This document shows positions 44,512 to 57,394 of a DNA stretch of 64,000 nucleotides, piece by piece; positions within the stretch are counted from its first letter, which is position 1, and every line of letters begins with the position of its first letter. Source of the stretch: Coleophoma eucalyptorum (Eukaryota > Ascomycota > Leotiomycetes > Helotiales > Dermateaceae). The notes beneath the pieces were generated by a model, which was given only the letters and a program-made list of their open reading frames with translations, ran no database searches and had not been told where the DNA came from. Position numbers and translations under genes: made by a program. The stretch covers positions 254,907-318,906 of the forward strand of contig JALRME010000038.1 in assembly GCA_026120035.1 (NCBI GenBank), written 5' to 3'.

Positions 44512-46523
44512 CTAAACCTCAATACCTAGCTCCTTTCCAATGATGACAGCGGCCTTCTCTCCTACAACCAAAGCAGTGTTGTTGGTATTTGCACCCACAT
44601 TCTCAGGTACCAGCGAGAGATCTGCGACCTTGAGCCCTTGGGTTCCGTATACGTTCAGGTCAGCATCGACGACACCTCCCTTTGACTTCTCGCGCATGGC
44701 ACAAGTACCAAGGGAATGCCAAGTCGTGTTCAGGTTTCCTCGGATCCATTCAAGAATGATTTCGTCATCCTCTTGGCTGTACTCAATGTCCTTATCGTCG
44801 TTCAGGCCTGCTGCATCCTGCGATTTGGCCTTGCTATTATCATTGAATTTGGGGTGTCCCAGTTCTAACTCTCCCTTGTAGTAAGGAAGGCGTCGTGCAA
44901 TTTCTCGGGTCATCTTGTATGCCCAGAGCTGCTTCTTGATGTCGGATGGATGGTTCAGGAACCCAGAATCGAAGTCATAGCCGTCAACTACGTTATCCTT
45001 GTCCGTAATGTGGATGCTACCACGAGAATATGGGTATGCAGAATAGGTACCCATCGTGAAATATTGTCCAGGCTGAACCAGAGATGGATCGGCGAGGAAA
45101 GCACTCACGACTCCGCACAACATGAGTGGTTTGCTAGGATAAGGGGCAAAGTCCTTCTCCCAATCCTTCTGGAAGTCGCTTCCGAGGCTGGCAACCTCTA
45201 AGTCTGTTGGACGCAATTTGGCACAGACATCTAAGTAAGTTAGCTTAAGCACTAAAGTTATGAATTTTGGACATACCAATTGCATTCCAGCCGAGCATGG
45301 GATCCTTCTCACCCAATGCTTTGACGAAGTCTTTGCGGCCGCTAAGTATACCATCAATGGTCTCTTCAGGCTCGAGGGAAGATTTGTATGGATATAGGAC
45401 CAGATGATGATCTTGGTAGTTCTCTCCGACACCAGGAAGGTCAGACACAACGGGAATGTCAAGCTTCTTCAAAAGCTCCGGGTTTCCAACACCAGATCTT
45501 TCCAAGATTTGCGGTGTTCCTAGTGCTCCAGCTGTGACTACGACAAGCTTCTTGGCCTTCACAATACTGTGTACAGGTTTGGACAGCGAAATTGATGGCT
45601 GGGCACTGGGGTTTGGCTGGTATTCGACACCAATGGCACGAGGTGGAGAAGACTCGTCGAATAAGACTCGAATGACTTTCGACTCCAGAAGAAGGTGAAG
45701 GTTTGGATGCTGACCATCCTCCAACAATGGGTGAACATATCGATGAGCCGAATCTTGCCGCTTTCCATCTGGAGATACATAACGTTGCCATCGCTGCATA
45801 CCAATTGTCAGTAAAATGTCAATAATCATGAGAATTTGTTCCGAAAGTCAAGCCTGTTGGTTGTAAAGTATGGGGATATATGATCGCTTACCGAGAAACC
45901 TCCACATTGGTCAAAGTCTTGTAGATCGACAATCTCTTTGTGGCCCAACTTCTTCACAGTGTCCATGAATTGGCTCTCACTCTTTCCTCTAAATCCACCA
46001 TCAGAGATGTGGATCGGTCCGTCATGTCCATGCATGCTCGGGTCGATTTCTGGACCGCTTGGGTGGAATGTCTCCAACTTATTGCAAAGAGGTATCATAT
46101 CTTTTGCAGCCCATCCAGGTGTGTTCCAACTATCAAAGTCGATTCCTTGTGCTCTGGTGTACATCATGAAGTTTATTGAGGATCCTCCTCCTAGCATACC
46201 GCCTGCTGGCACGATAGCCTCTCGACCACCAAGAAGTTTGGAAGCTCGCGCCTTGTAGAACTGCAGAAAAGTTAGCATAGGATATTGCAAGTGCCGGGGA
46301 GCATTCTTACAAGTGCAGTCGTGCTGTCAGGAGCCAAGTGGCTCAAGTAGACAGCCGGGTTAACGACAGTGGGGTCATTGAGGTTATTCTTGCCGCCTTC
46401 GATCAAGAGAATCTTCAAGTCTGGGTTCGCCTTTGCTAATCGACCAGCGGCAACACAGGCAGCTGTACCACCACCAGCAAAGATAATGTCGACATCCCCA
46501 ACCGATTCGTTGTAAGTGGTCAT
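44512..46523 (-). CDS. GMC oxidoreductase, alcohol (methanol) oxidase-like, 4 exons
   Basis: Model complement(join(44512..45230, 45277..45793, 45892..46260, 46311..46523)), 605 aa; introns 46, 98 and 50 nt. FAD-binding GGGTAACVAAGRLA begins at about residue 17, with IEGGKNNLNDPTVVNP after it. The GMC signature 1 region is LGGGSSINFMMYTRAQG, signature 2 VVTAGALGTPQILERSGVG, and the C-terminal catalytic segment NTTWHSLGTCAM plus NNTALVVGEKAAVIIGKE. The closest family I recognise is fungal alcohol oxidase, which oxidises methanol or short alcohols to aldehydes with H2O2. The C-terminus is ELGIEV, without a PTS1 signal (family members usually end ARF/SKL-like), and the protein is ~55 residues short. 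Location is therefore uncertain. Confidence 0.9.
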
Positions 46524-48460
46524 TTTGAAGGGGACTTCAAGGGTGCTCGGTGGTTAGGATAAGAAGCACAACCCACAAGAAAGCTATACAAGACAGAAAA
46601 GACGGACGAATCCTCGAAGCAATTGAAGGTCTTTAAGTATTCAAGTACTGGGCTGTATGTCGCAAAACAACCTCGCATCTATTTCGGAACGAGGGAAGGG
46701 TCCCTCTTTTATCCAAGACCCTGAGTAACACAGTTGCAGAAACACTAAGTAGCACGCAGCTGGTGCATGCCCCTCTAGGCCAGCCCATTGACCACCTTCA
46801 GCTCAGAGAGTTAGCTTAAAAGTCTCCCCTCATCCAGATTCGACATCCTGGTCCTCCAGGCAAGCCTTCTTTCAATTTTTGTTAGCGACACAGGGCGGAC
46901 GACAAGCCACAGACTGCTTCTGGCCTGGCCGCAGACTCTAGATAACCGGTGCTTGGCATGCCCCTGTATGAAATGCCCCTCAAGGTCGCCTGAAGTAGAC
47001 TGCTCGCCCAGGACCACGCCGACATATCTGAACAATTCAATGCATGAGAATATTCTGCATTTCAGAATACCGCCGAACCCACTCGTCTCCCAAACCTTTC
47101 GCCTCTCCAGCACCTCAGCACCTAAGCACTTACTCCCTCGTGCCATCAACGACGACGAATACAAACGCGTCCCATATAAGATCCCCAGACTTCGGGAATA
47201 AAATCCCACGTAAGGTAAGCTGGAAGCTGGAGTAAGTGTAGGAAATCTACGCCCTAGGATAGTTTGCGGGGTAAAGGGCAAAAAGCGAGACTACCCATTC
47301 TCCATCGACACGAATCGTGGGGTTTGCGGGCGGGACGAGTGGTGGATCTGTGTCACCAGGTCACGGGGCCCTATTGACCCGGCCGAGGCTGTTCTTCTGG
47401 TTGCAATCTCGTTGCTTTGCGGAAATGAACCCGCCTGGTCGATCACCCGTTTGGACTCTGGTTCTGAATTCCGACGTCTGTCAGGTTGGCGATGGACGCA
47501 GGCAATAAAACAACGGGGTTTCATTGGCTCAGAGGAGGCGGTAGTCTGACCTGACTCGCGGCTTTGCACGAGTCAGGTATTGGAGTGTGCGATCTTGTGT
47601 TGTATAGCCTTGTTGCTACTGATTTTGTATCGGCTTGTTTATAGAATGGGCACAGTAAGTCATGTATGCTATGGTCATGCTCACCTGCAGTCCTCGTATG
47701 AGATCAGCTGCGATACTAGGGTTTACTTGTCTGTGAGCCTTTGTTTGAGGTGGTGATCTTCTTACTTGCTGACTTGCCATCATTCATGGCTTTCCGGTCC
47801 GTGGACTACCGACATTGTGTCATGTACTGGTTCATGGTCCATGGGAGATAACCTCCGGCACTTCAGCTACTATACGGTTGAAAGGACCTCCCGTTACTGT
47901 AGCTTCTTGCAATGAGAGGGGTGAGGTAAGGTGCGCAGGTTGGAAAACGAAGGTGTAGTATTTAAATATACATACATACGGTGAGCAGACAAGGTTCACG
48001 CATGGTACCGTAGTAGGTATTTCTAAATCATCAAATGAACACGCAAAGTTCAATTACAGGATAAGAGCAAGAGCATCAAGTTTTGTAAGCAAGAACCCCC
48101 GAAAAGATGAGAAACACAACAGATCAGATTGCGAGGCTGTAGGCCACTCATTGATCCTCTGCCACTCCCGAATATAACCATTACAAAGGAAGCTTTGATG
48201 GAAAGTACAAAGTAATACGCCGTGTATAGAATTCCTTTCCCTTGGAAGATCTTGTCCTCCTCCGAACGCCTAGTGTAATGTAAAAAGGCCAAACGGCATT
48301 GAAGGTGTATGAATACAATGAGAGGCCCATCCTTCCGAAAATACGCCATATTCCCAGTCCTCAAAATTTGCCCCCCAGCCCATCCGTGTCCATCCCAATA
48401 TCATCAAAGGTGATCATAAAACTCCTGTCTCGTTGTATTGATGCTCTAGTGCCCAACCAC
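46524..48460. other. 1.9 kb intergenic region
   Basis: 5' flank of the alcohol-oxidase-like gene and 3' flank of the demethylase gene. Open frames at 46811-47281 (-) and 46953-47235 (+) have mixed composition and no family resemblance and are not called. Confidence 0.5.
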
Positions 48461-51400
48461 TTATGCAGCGGAACCAGCCGCCTTCTTAAGATTCATCATC
48501 ATCCTCTCAATTAAAGACGTTGAGTCAGCCGGCACGTCAGGAAAGTCGCGCGGCTGAGAGGGTGAACCCTGCGCCTGTGACGGAGCTTCTTGGGCTGAAT
48601 AAATAGGCTCAGATGCTCCTACGGCCTGTTGGTCTTCCTGCTTCGCATATTCGTGGTACTTGAGAGAGGGAGGAATCCATACAGGTTCGTCGGCTTTCTG
48701 GAGGGACTTCTTTCGTTCGTGGTAGGATATGAGAGGATTTGGAACCCGCTCCTGCTTGGGCTGATCCTCAGATGGTGCTTGAACTGAAGGTTGGAAGCAA
48801 GTTTGTGGCTGCGGTGTCAAAGCAGGAACCGGAGCCTCTCTCACAGCTGGATACGGATAGGGGTACCGGTTAGTTGGGGGTGGATTTGACATCTGTTGCA
48901 TCATGCCAGGGTTATAGGGGGGTGCATATGGTTGTGGGGGTGCCAATGGTCCCGAATATCTAGGCTGTGGAGCGTGGAGAATCTGTCTAGAGTCCTGCGT
49001 AGTTTTGGGATCTTGGGCGGAGCTGGAGTTGGAGCTTGAGCTTGATTGCTTCTTAGCATCAGAAGAACGACGCTGTTGCATGGCCTTGGAACCTTGACCT
49101 GAAGTCATGTGTTGCGTTGACTGGTAAGCGTGGTTGAACAATGGATTGTACTCTTGGCGTATGGCAGGATGTAGTGCTGTCGAGTTTGATAACTCCTGTC
49201 CCGATTTCTGCGCAGCTTTCATGGCTAGATACGCATCATATGCAGGCTGCTTCCCACTTAAGGCTTTCCCAATTGATGTACTTGGTGATGCCTGGCCCTG
49301 AAGATCTTGTCGAGAGTAAGGGCTATATGCAGTCGCTGGGGATGATTGATACGAGCCATGCATATCCTTCTCGTAGGTTCCAGTGGAAATTGCCGTGCTT
49401 GTTGAAGGTGCTGCTGAGTCTGTCCGCTTTGTGAACATTGTTTGCTGGAAGTGCTTTCCTAGTGCCTGCAGGTTGCCCTGATATCCGTTCATGAATCCAC
49501 CTTCAGGTCTATACGGGCTTTTGTACTCCATTGGCGACCTGTTATGCTCGATTTGAAGGTATGGATATTTGGCAAAGGGGTTGGGTTTGGAAGAATATTT
49601 GTTTGGGGTGGACAAGCTCAACGGCCTGCCAGTAAAGGGATTATTGAAGGACTTGGTAGCTTGCGGTAATTGTGAAGCACCATACTGTGAAGGAGGTGCT
49701 GTGGAAGGAGTGCCCGTATGGGCCGTTGTACTTCCAGGGAAAGTCGAGAACCCATTCTGAGATCCAATCCCAGAATGCTTATATCTCGGATCCGTCCCGA
49801 ACGAGTAACCAGGTCGCTTCGGCTGATTGTCTGGCGTGGATTGCTGCAAGAATTTTTGCTGTGAACGGTAAGCTTGTGGATCAACACGATACGAGTCGCT
49901 GTTAGTGCGAGGCTTGTATACGTATGGCTTTTCTGGACGAGTAGATGCCTGGAAAGTATTATGCAAGGGGGATGGTCGATTTGCCTTGGCAGCATTCAGA
50001 GCATGGTAGTTGATCTTCGTAGGATACGAAGCAGCAAATGACTGCCGTGGAGCGGAGACTGTAGCGTTAGATGTTCGGGAAACGGTATCCAAGAAAAGGC
50101 CCTTGGGATTATGCACCGGTTTTCGGATATCTTCTGTAAACTGTGCCTTTGCTTCTGTAGAAGTCTTCCCAAGATAAAACCAAATTTGATTCTCCTTCGT
50201 GAAATCAACGTTGACCTGTGCCATATTCCTCGGAATTTTCTCGCACTTGAATTCCGCATATTTATATCCGGGAAGGAATATATCATCAGTTCTTGGATTG
50301 TCATCCGCGGCACGCTTGCTCGTGTTAAGATTCAGCTTCTCCTTGCGAGTTTTAGGCATAGGAATGGCATTTGCAGATGGTTTGGGAAGATGGTAGTCTG
50401 ATGGGTCCGGAATCAGCAGCCATCTATAGTCGACTTCAGCACGACCACTATAATTATTTGTTAGCCAATTTCTGATAGTGAACCTGAAGATAGATATTCT
50501 ACTTACCCTCCAGGAAGAAGATTAAGAAGTAGCTTCTGTTCAGCTTGTCGATTTTCAACAACCAGCCCGGCAAATATCTCATCTCTGAGGTATTGCAATT
50601 GAGCCATTGATCCAACGGCCAATTGTGAAGCAGCTTTGTGAATATTCTCGTCTGCTGCAAGTATGTCCTCATCTACCTTCTTATCACGCTTGCTGCGATG
50701 GAAGCGACAACTAAACTCTATGGCATGATCCTTGTACTCCGTTCCATCTTCGCCAAAGACTGGGATCTCGCCCTGCTCCACGAACACACCTGCAGCTGCC
50801 GCGCAAGTCGCGTGATAAGCTCTGGTACATTTCTTTTGAGAGCACTGGAAACAAGCGCCTTTCTTTGAGTGGCAGAAATTGCACTTAAGCTCAAGACGAG
50901 CTTTATCGATGTACTGAATATCAATAGCAGTCGGCGTTTCCCCTTCTTCGATGGTTGTTTCGGGAATATACAGAGCACAAATACGGTGAGCTTTTCGGCC
51001 ATCATCTGTTGGTAATAAGGGTTCGGATGGAATGTCGTTGGGGCAGAGAATACAAGGCTCCTTGAGTGGAAGCTTGATACGGACACGGATCTTCTTGATG
51101 GTAGGTCGATCTCCCTTGTCATTTGCTGGACGCTTGCGCTTCTTCTGTGGTATTTTGACCTTGCTGTCGCTGCTGCTGCTGTCCGGAGGTGTTGGAAGAT
51201 CCGTAGGCTCATCCTCGTCATCTTCCTCTTCCTCGTCTTCTGTTTCTTCATAGTCCGTTTCCTCACCACGCAGTTTCCGTTCGATTTCTCGAACATCGAT
51301 CCAGACACTGTCTTGCGCCTGACTACAGTCACACTTCTTTGCAACACGCCCATATTCAAGCCAGGAATCAAGGGCAAAGTTAACAGCCTCAGCGCAATTA

Positions 51401-52868
51401 TAACCTAGGTTGTAGCCGGAGTGATAGCCATATGGGAAGGTGATAACGAATTCACCTGGGTGCGCAACAATCTTATTGACTTTGATTCCATAATTCTGCA
51501 ACAGATGGGACGGAGAAATGAGGAAGGTTTTGTGGCGTAAGAATTGATCGCAAGCTTTAGCGTCCGTAGGGAAAATAGTCTTCATAGCATTTTCGAATTT
51601 GCGTGCATCTCCTTGGGAGATACTATACCATTGTTTCGGGGCCCCGAAATGAACAATGTTGATACTGTAGAGGTCGACATCCTCTAAATGCCAGGCGAAT
51701 GTAGCTTTCCACATACCGAGATATAGGTAGGCTGTGTTGACACCGGGTATCTTTGTACCCATAACATCAAGCAAATTTTCCAACTTGCCCAGATTCCAGG
51801 ATTCAGTACGATCGTCAAACAGAGATCCAGGCATATCGGCTCCATAAAGTGGGGGGGCATAAGTAAGAGTCTTCCAGTACGCGCGCTCAAGTTCTTCGCA
51901 GCGCTCGGCCGAGAAATCTTCGCCCTCCAGCTGATATTTGAAGTCCTTAAAAGCCTCCTCGTCTATCTTGCCAGCGGCCTCACGGCGATTGAACTTTCGC
52001 CGAGCCCCAACCGTTGTTGCCTTGGGTTGTCGACCGCCTTTGACCTTGGATGGAGTATCTTCTTCTTCATCAGAAACCTCACATTTGATTGATTCAGAGT
52101 CCTCTTGTGGTTTTATGGCTGGCGATACCGGGGTCGGTAGTCGATCTGGAGTTGTCTGGCCACTTTCAGACTTGGTTGCTTTGCCTTTCTTCCCTCCCTT
52201 CTTAGCACGGCCAAACTTCTTCGTAGAACTTCCCGGCACACTTTGACTCTTTGCTCTTGGAGGCGGTCGAACTTTATCTTGGTTGACACGTCTTTCGCCT
52301 CGTTTCGCAGGCGGTTGATGTTCACTCTGTTCGCAGAGCTGTCGCCATTGTGGCAGATTGTATGATCGCTGGTGAACAATATTTGCCTGTCGATATGTTC
52401 CACTTGTGCCCATAATATCCTGCTTAATCGGTTCCTTCACTCTTATCGTCTTGATCGCATCGTCCAGAGCCGGAAGCTTTTCGCGCCATTCCGCAGGAGG
52501 TATGACCTTCACGATGCCCGATTTCATACCGTAAGAATTAATTTTATCCATGTAGACCTTGAAACTCTTGACTATTGCTTCGTTAATACCCATGCTTATC
52601 GAATCGTATGACGTATATACAACGCCATTAACCACGGCATGCGCTTACACTGAGCCATCGACGGCTTGAAAACAGGTACACCATTCTCAACATAATCTGG
52701 TACAATAATGCCAATGTCTTCCTCTGGGTCATCTCCCAGATCGCTGAGGTCTGAGTCGCTTCCATCGTGGAGGGTATTGTTCGAATCCGGCGGTGAATGT
52801 AGGCCACCCGCTGCCTCCGGTACAGCAGCGCTATCCGGCAAGCCAGCCTCAATCATCTCGGTGTCCAT
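48461..52868 (-). CDS. JmjN/JmjC/PHD histone demethylase, KDM4/KdmA-like, 3 exons
   Basis: Model complement(join(48461..50447, 50507..52571, 52649..52868)), 1423 aa; introns 59 and 77 nt. JmjN at about residues 67-105 (GVPVFKPSMAQFKSFKVYMD, split by an intron), a disordered Lys-rich linker, then JmjC (about 310-490). The iron-binding HxE is in WHLEDVDLYSIN (His369, Glu371), the distal His in YGYHSGYNLGYNCAEAVN (His458). An extended PHD module follows (about 620-740; CILCPND, CNFCHSKKGACFQC, AYHATCAAAAG). The final ~660 residues are disordered, Gln/Pro/Ser-rich. Known KdmA/KDM4 enzymes demethylate H3K9me3 or H3K36me3 in the nucleus. The 3' exon joins in frame (LLPGGGRAEVDYRWLLIPDP), so this is one gene, not two. 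Confidence 0.9.
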
Positions 52869-55110
52869 CGTGGAAGACCATGCGATCGAGAGTGTCGTTC
52901 ACTGCGGTCGTGATGTGGTCGGACGATCGATGGGTGGGGAAACAATGTCGATTTGCCCTGTCAAAGCAAGGGTCGCGAGCTATGCTCGCACTGCGAATGT
53001 CGCCCAACGTAGGTGATGGAATTAAAATCTGGTTTGGAAGGGTTTATCGTCGTGGTCTGTAAGTCCCGAGCTGTCGTTGAGCTGGTTGTAGTGAGAAATG
53101 GTACGATTTCAAGGAGTCCGAGTCTGATTCTTGGTCGCCCCTTCTCGCTAGGATAGACCCAAATGCGGTTTAGTGATTGGTTAAGCGAAAGGCTAACCAA
53201 TTTTGTGGCCCTGCTTCAGTGGATCTTTGATTCACCTCGTTCACCTTGTCTTATCAGATCAAAAGGTGATCTTCCTGGCTGGAGTCAAGATTTGCATGTA
53301 GCTTTTACCATGTTTTCATGCGATTTGTTATTATTGTAGTTGTGATCAAGAGAAGTATCGTATGGAGGCAAGTGCAAATACGAGCGCAGATATTTTAGAG
53401 TCCAGCTTTTGTTCTTGACGAACGGTGCAGCAATTGTACCCTTCAATCCAATTCATATCGTTGTCGTTATGATCAACCACTGTATTCATTTGTTGAAGAT
53501 GCGTCGTGTTCTTTTGCTTGCCGCGGGCACAAGGTTCCGTGCATTTCGGGGTTGGAGAAGCGGCCTCCCGTCCGTCACTGTGCAAGACCTCGTCAAATCT
53601 CAGAACAATGCGACCTTGATCTTAGATTTTAGAGGTGAAGTGGATCGGCGGACTCTTTCAACACGTCATGCCATTTATAATACCACTCAGGCGGTCTCAG
53701 TATCAATGGAATCTTGGCAAGGCCAAGTAGAACGGAGTCTGTCATTCAAAGTGCCTGACGGCTTGGAACGCAGAGTTGAGCCTCAGAATCTTCCGCCCTT
53801 CAGCCCTACAGCATCTGCAAGGTCAGGTTCGGGCGTGCATTGAGATAAGCTTCGTTTCCCTCCTGATCCACAGGCACGTAGCGCCATGCATCGTATCCGG
53901 GGGACTTAGGGCTGGGATCAAGGCGCTGACACTCACGCCTCCTTGTGGTCCTCGGCACGCCATCCAATACGATGGATGATGTCTCCTGTGCCATTTCTTG
54001 CTTGCACATACCAGACTTGCCTTACTCTGAGGGTAAGCGTCGTGGAGAGAGGCACGAGAGAGTCAATGAGGATGACCTTCGGAATATGGCAGATGCGGGG
54101 TTACTTTTCTCAACCGTGTACCGTCCTTGATTGAGACACTTCACGATTATGGAAGAATGATACATGCTTGGGCCTTTTCTTTTCGATGAAAAGCTCGATA
54201 TGACGGGGAAGATACTTTGGGCACGATATGAAAGTTTTAGGAGCAGAAAGGAATGGGAGAAGTGCAAGACAAAGGGTGGTCCGAAGGACAGTCCGAAACG
54301 CAAAATCAGTCCTTGAGGGGAATTTTGCAATTTATAGCTTAACACCTTATACGTTAAGAGCTGTTGAATTAAATAGAAACCTCGCCATCTGCCTGGCAGA
54401 GTTCATCACCTGTCTGTCATGGTTGTAGTACCAATTCTGGTGATTTGAGATGGTTGTGGGACGACAAAATCTAGGATCCTGTGTTAACCAACACAAGCTC
54501 CACTTACCAGAGGAATTTTAGTTCACCCTCGCAGGGGGGAAGAGGGGTTCAGCTCCCACGATAAGGTAGGGAGTAAGCCCACACTATTCCCAAGATATCA
54601 AACATTCATGATATTCCACACGTGTACAGTGGAACAAAGAGAAAGCACAGAAGGTCGGTTGCAAACAAGGGGATCCGAAGTTGACCGTTGTCTATCATTA
54701 CTGCATCGTTGAGGAAAACTAATCATGTGCAGTCATACCACGACCCAACCGAAAACCAGCCAGTCCACCAGTCCGATCCAGCCATGTCAACCCAACACCA
54801 CGAAAATAAGAGGTGTAGGTAGGCAACAAGATGAAAAAGAAAAGAACATGATGCGAGAGGTAAAATCCTGATTACGTAACAATCGTGAAAGAAACTCCAG
54901 ATCGCTGTACCCGAATTCAATGCCATGCCCGCTATCCAGCTATCATTCATGATTTTTGACTTTTAGAGAAAAACACAATGCAATAGAACCGCTGTTCGCC
55001 GGTGATGCTGCAAAACAAGCAAGGAGAAATCACAAGTGTTGTTACTGCAGAATCGAATCACAGAGCACACTGGCGTATGTGTTCATCGACTCTCTTGTAG
55101 AATCCGGTGT
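52869..55110. other. 2.2 kb region without a firm gene
   Basis: The demethylase 5' flank, then mixed sequence. On the minus strand 53806-54009 reads ETSSIVLDGVPRTTRR, PGYDAWRYVPVDQEGNEAYL, and 54022 up to an ATG at about 54162 reads MYHSSIIVKCLNQGRY; these could be exons of a small gene, but no sound intron joins them. A small minus-strand frame (53629-53745) encodes 38 residues starting MTDSVLLGLAKIPLIL. Nothing is called. Confidence 0.4.
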
Positions 55111-56703
55111 TTAGGATTCTTGGGGACGGCCGCCACGGGGGCCACCTCGAGGACCACCCCGGCCTCGACCTCTGTTTTCACCTCGGAACCCTCTGCCACG
55201 ATCACCACCACGGCCTCCACGGCCACGACCCTGGCCTCCTCTAGATCGCTGAACTTCATGGAAACCATCATTCGGTGAAGCCGCAGCAGCCTGTGGTGCC
55301 TAGAAATAATACACATTAGCTGAGTATACAACAGGAATTATATGAGACGAAAAAGTTCTCACCTCGGCAGGGCTGTCTGGTTGGTCATCAGCCCAGCTTT
55401 GGACGTTCGAAGGGGCAGCTGGAGTAGCGGTGACTCCGTTGTCAGTCTCAGCAGCATCGCGAGGAACTTCGACCCATTCTTGAGATGTTGATAGGTCATT
55501 GTTGTTATCCCAATTAGCCTCAGCAGCAGCATTACCACTATCGCCAAAGCCAGCGTTCGCAGGAATGTCTTGGGTTGGAGAGCTTGGCTCCTCATGTCCG
55601 TTGGTCATAGCAGCAATAGTAGGGTCATCAATCTCAGTCAAGCCTGCGTTAACCATTGTTGGGTCGCTAGCCAATGTTGGCTCGGTAGCCGTTTCTGGCT
55701 CCGCGGCTTGCTTTGTTGCCTCGTAGAATGCAACGGAGGTGGCCTTGAGGGTAGCATCTAGGAATAGTTAGTAGAGATCGTAGAACGGGTACGCAGGGGA
55801 CCTTGCAGGTTGTGCTCAAAGTCTCATCCTGCACAGAGACAGTTGGTTCATCGGCACCATTGATGAGCTTCATCATAAAGTCGACACCAGTCTCATCACC
55901 GTTGTACACCTTAGCCAGAATTCCTTCAATTGCTTTGTTCTCCTCAAACTCCATACTAGCCTCATCTTCTGTTCTTCGAATGGCGGCAAGCTTAAGAAAT
56001 TGGGTAAGAATGAGTAATCCGTCGGTAAGAGCCTTGGTGCTGTTTGCAGATGCTGCTGCCTTTGCAGCAGCCACTGCCTCTTCCAATTCCTTTGCAGATC
56101 GGTCTGTTAAAGCCTTCTCGACCTCGGCCTTCTCGGTTTGCAGCCTAGTCTTGTACTCCTGGTCGAACTTCTTGTATTGTGCGATTTGTTCCTCCAACTG
56201 TGCCAAGGATGCCTGCAAAGATGGCTTCTTCAGAATCTGGGCCTTTTGGTCGGCATTGATCTTGCGGGAGGCAACCAACTCGTCGAGAGTCTTGCCTGGG
56301 TTCTCAGCAAGAATATTGTCGACTTTGGAGGCATTGGTCTACAGAAAGATAGGTCAGCATTTCTATACTTGCTACCCCTTGTGCTTTGACTCACAATTTT
56401 CTTGTTAACGTTGCGGATGCTCCTAGGTCGCAATCAGCTTCCAGTCTGGGGACATTTGTTTTGGGAACATTGCAGATATTGTCCGCAAAATGTAGGTAAC
56501 ACTTACTTGTACAGCTCCTTGATGTATGGGCTCTCGTATGCTCCGTCGCCGTTTGTGCTTCCGGCTGGGGTGCTCTCTGCAGCTGGCGCTGGGGACGCAA
56601 TACGTGCAGGAGCCTCCAGAGATTCGATCTTTGACTTTGATTTCTTCTTGGAGGACTTCAACTCCGACTTGCTGGGTGGGTTTTGGGTCGCAGAGGCTGC
56701 CAT
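55111..56703 (-). CDS. YAG7-like RGG-box protein, 5 exons
   Basis: Model complement(join(55111..55299, 55363..55757, 55807..56338, 56395..56422, 56507..56703)), 446 aa. The N-terminus is Lys/Ser-rich (KSSKKKSKSKIESL), then a conserved helical region: IKELYKSIRNVNKKITNASK, LVASRKINADQKAQILKKPS, a coiled coil (LAQLEEQIAQYKKFDQEYKT), and a TKALTDGLLILTQFLKLAA helix. A disordered acidic part and a C-terminal RGG box (RGGQGRGRGGRGGDRGRGFR) end the protein. RGG boxes bind RNA and are arginine-methylated. The conserved helical half resembles fungal YAG7-like proteins; role unclear. Exon 2 has only 28 nt. Intron 55758-55806 needs a GC donor (CCT|GCAAGG): no GT in phase restores the frame to ATLKATSVAFY. 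Its acceptor has a TACTAAC branch. Confidence 0.8.
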
Positions 56704-57394
56704 TGTGGATTGGTTGATTTGGTAGTTTGGTAGGTCAATTGTGAGTTGTAGGGCTGTTAGTTGTCGCTAGCACTGCTCTGATGAGAAACTGTAGAGATAG
56801 TGTCAATCTAGTAAAGAGGAAGACTCCAAATTATTGCAGTACAACAGGTTTGTGAACGCGTAGAGTATTAGGTGTGTTATGTTCGTGAAAACGGAACAGA
56901 AAGTGAAGCCTTCCTTCCAGCGCCTTCTCTCGCTAAACCTTCCCCCAGCTTTTATTGTCTGGTTCTGGGCTGGACCTTGAACTTGAACAGCAATCTTGGA
57001 AGGGTAGGCCGTGTCACAACTTGACATTTTGATATCTAATCTGATCTTCACTTCTGGGCATCTATACCTTCGATCCTATCGACATACAAGCCCAAATTTG
57101 TATTATATGCCAACTTCCTCCAATACTTCCTGCCAAGGTCGGCAGTGGCACTCCTCCGAGACCCCTGTTCAATGTTCCGAGAGCTGTAAGCTCTACTTCG
57201 TTGACCTAATATCCACCTAGATCATCCGCAAAGCCCATTCTTCTCCGACATTTGAGAAAAACTGCGCCACCTCAAACTATACGGCTTTGATGCATAGTCT
57301 GCTCTTGTCTTGCCATACATTCTGCGCCTGGCTACCTGGCCCCGCTGGCTCAGGACTATATTCATATTCTAGAATTGGTCGCGTGCTCGTCATC
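56704..57394. other. Intergenic, no gene recognised
   Basis: About 0.7 kb between the YAG7-like start and the 3' end of the CENP-W-like gene. Short frames of 60-80 codons here lack family resemblance. Confidence 0.5.

Noticed and set aside
46811..47281. 156-codon minus-strand frame upstream of the alcohol-oxidase-like gene
   Set aside because: Mixed composition, no domain, overlapped by equally long plus-strand frames.
50360..52635. Demethylase and downstream Gln/Pro-rich frame as two separate genes
   Set aside because: A 59-nt GT-AG intron joins them in frame and no promoter-like gap or stop separates them.
54480..54580. tRNA-like GGTTCAGCTCCC near 54547
   Set aside because: No matching acceptor stem, D arm or anticodon arm could be found around it.
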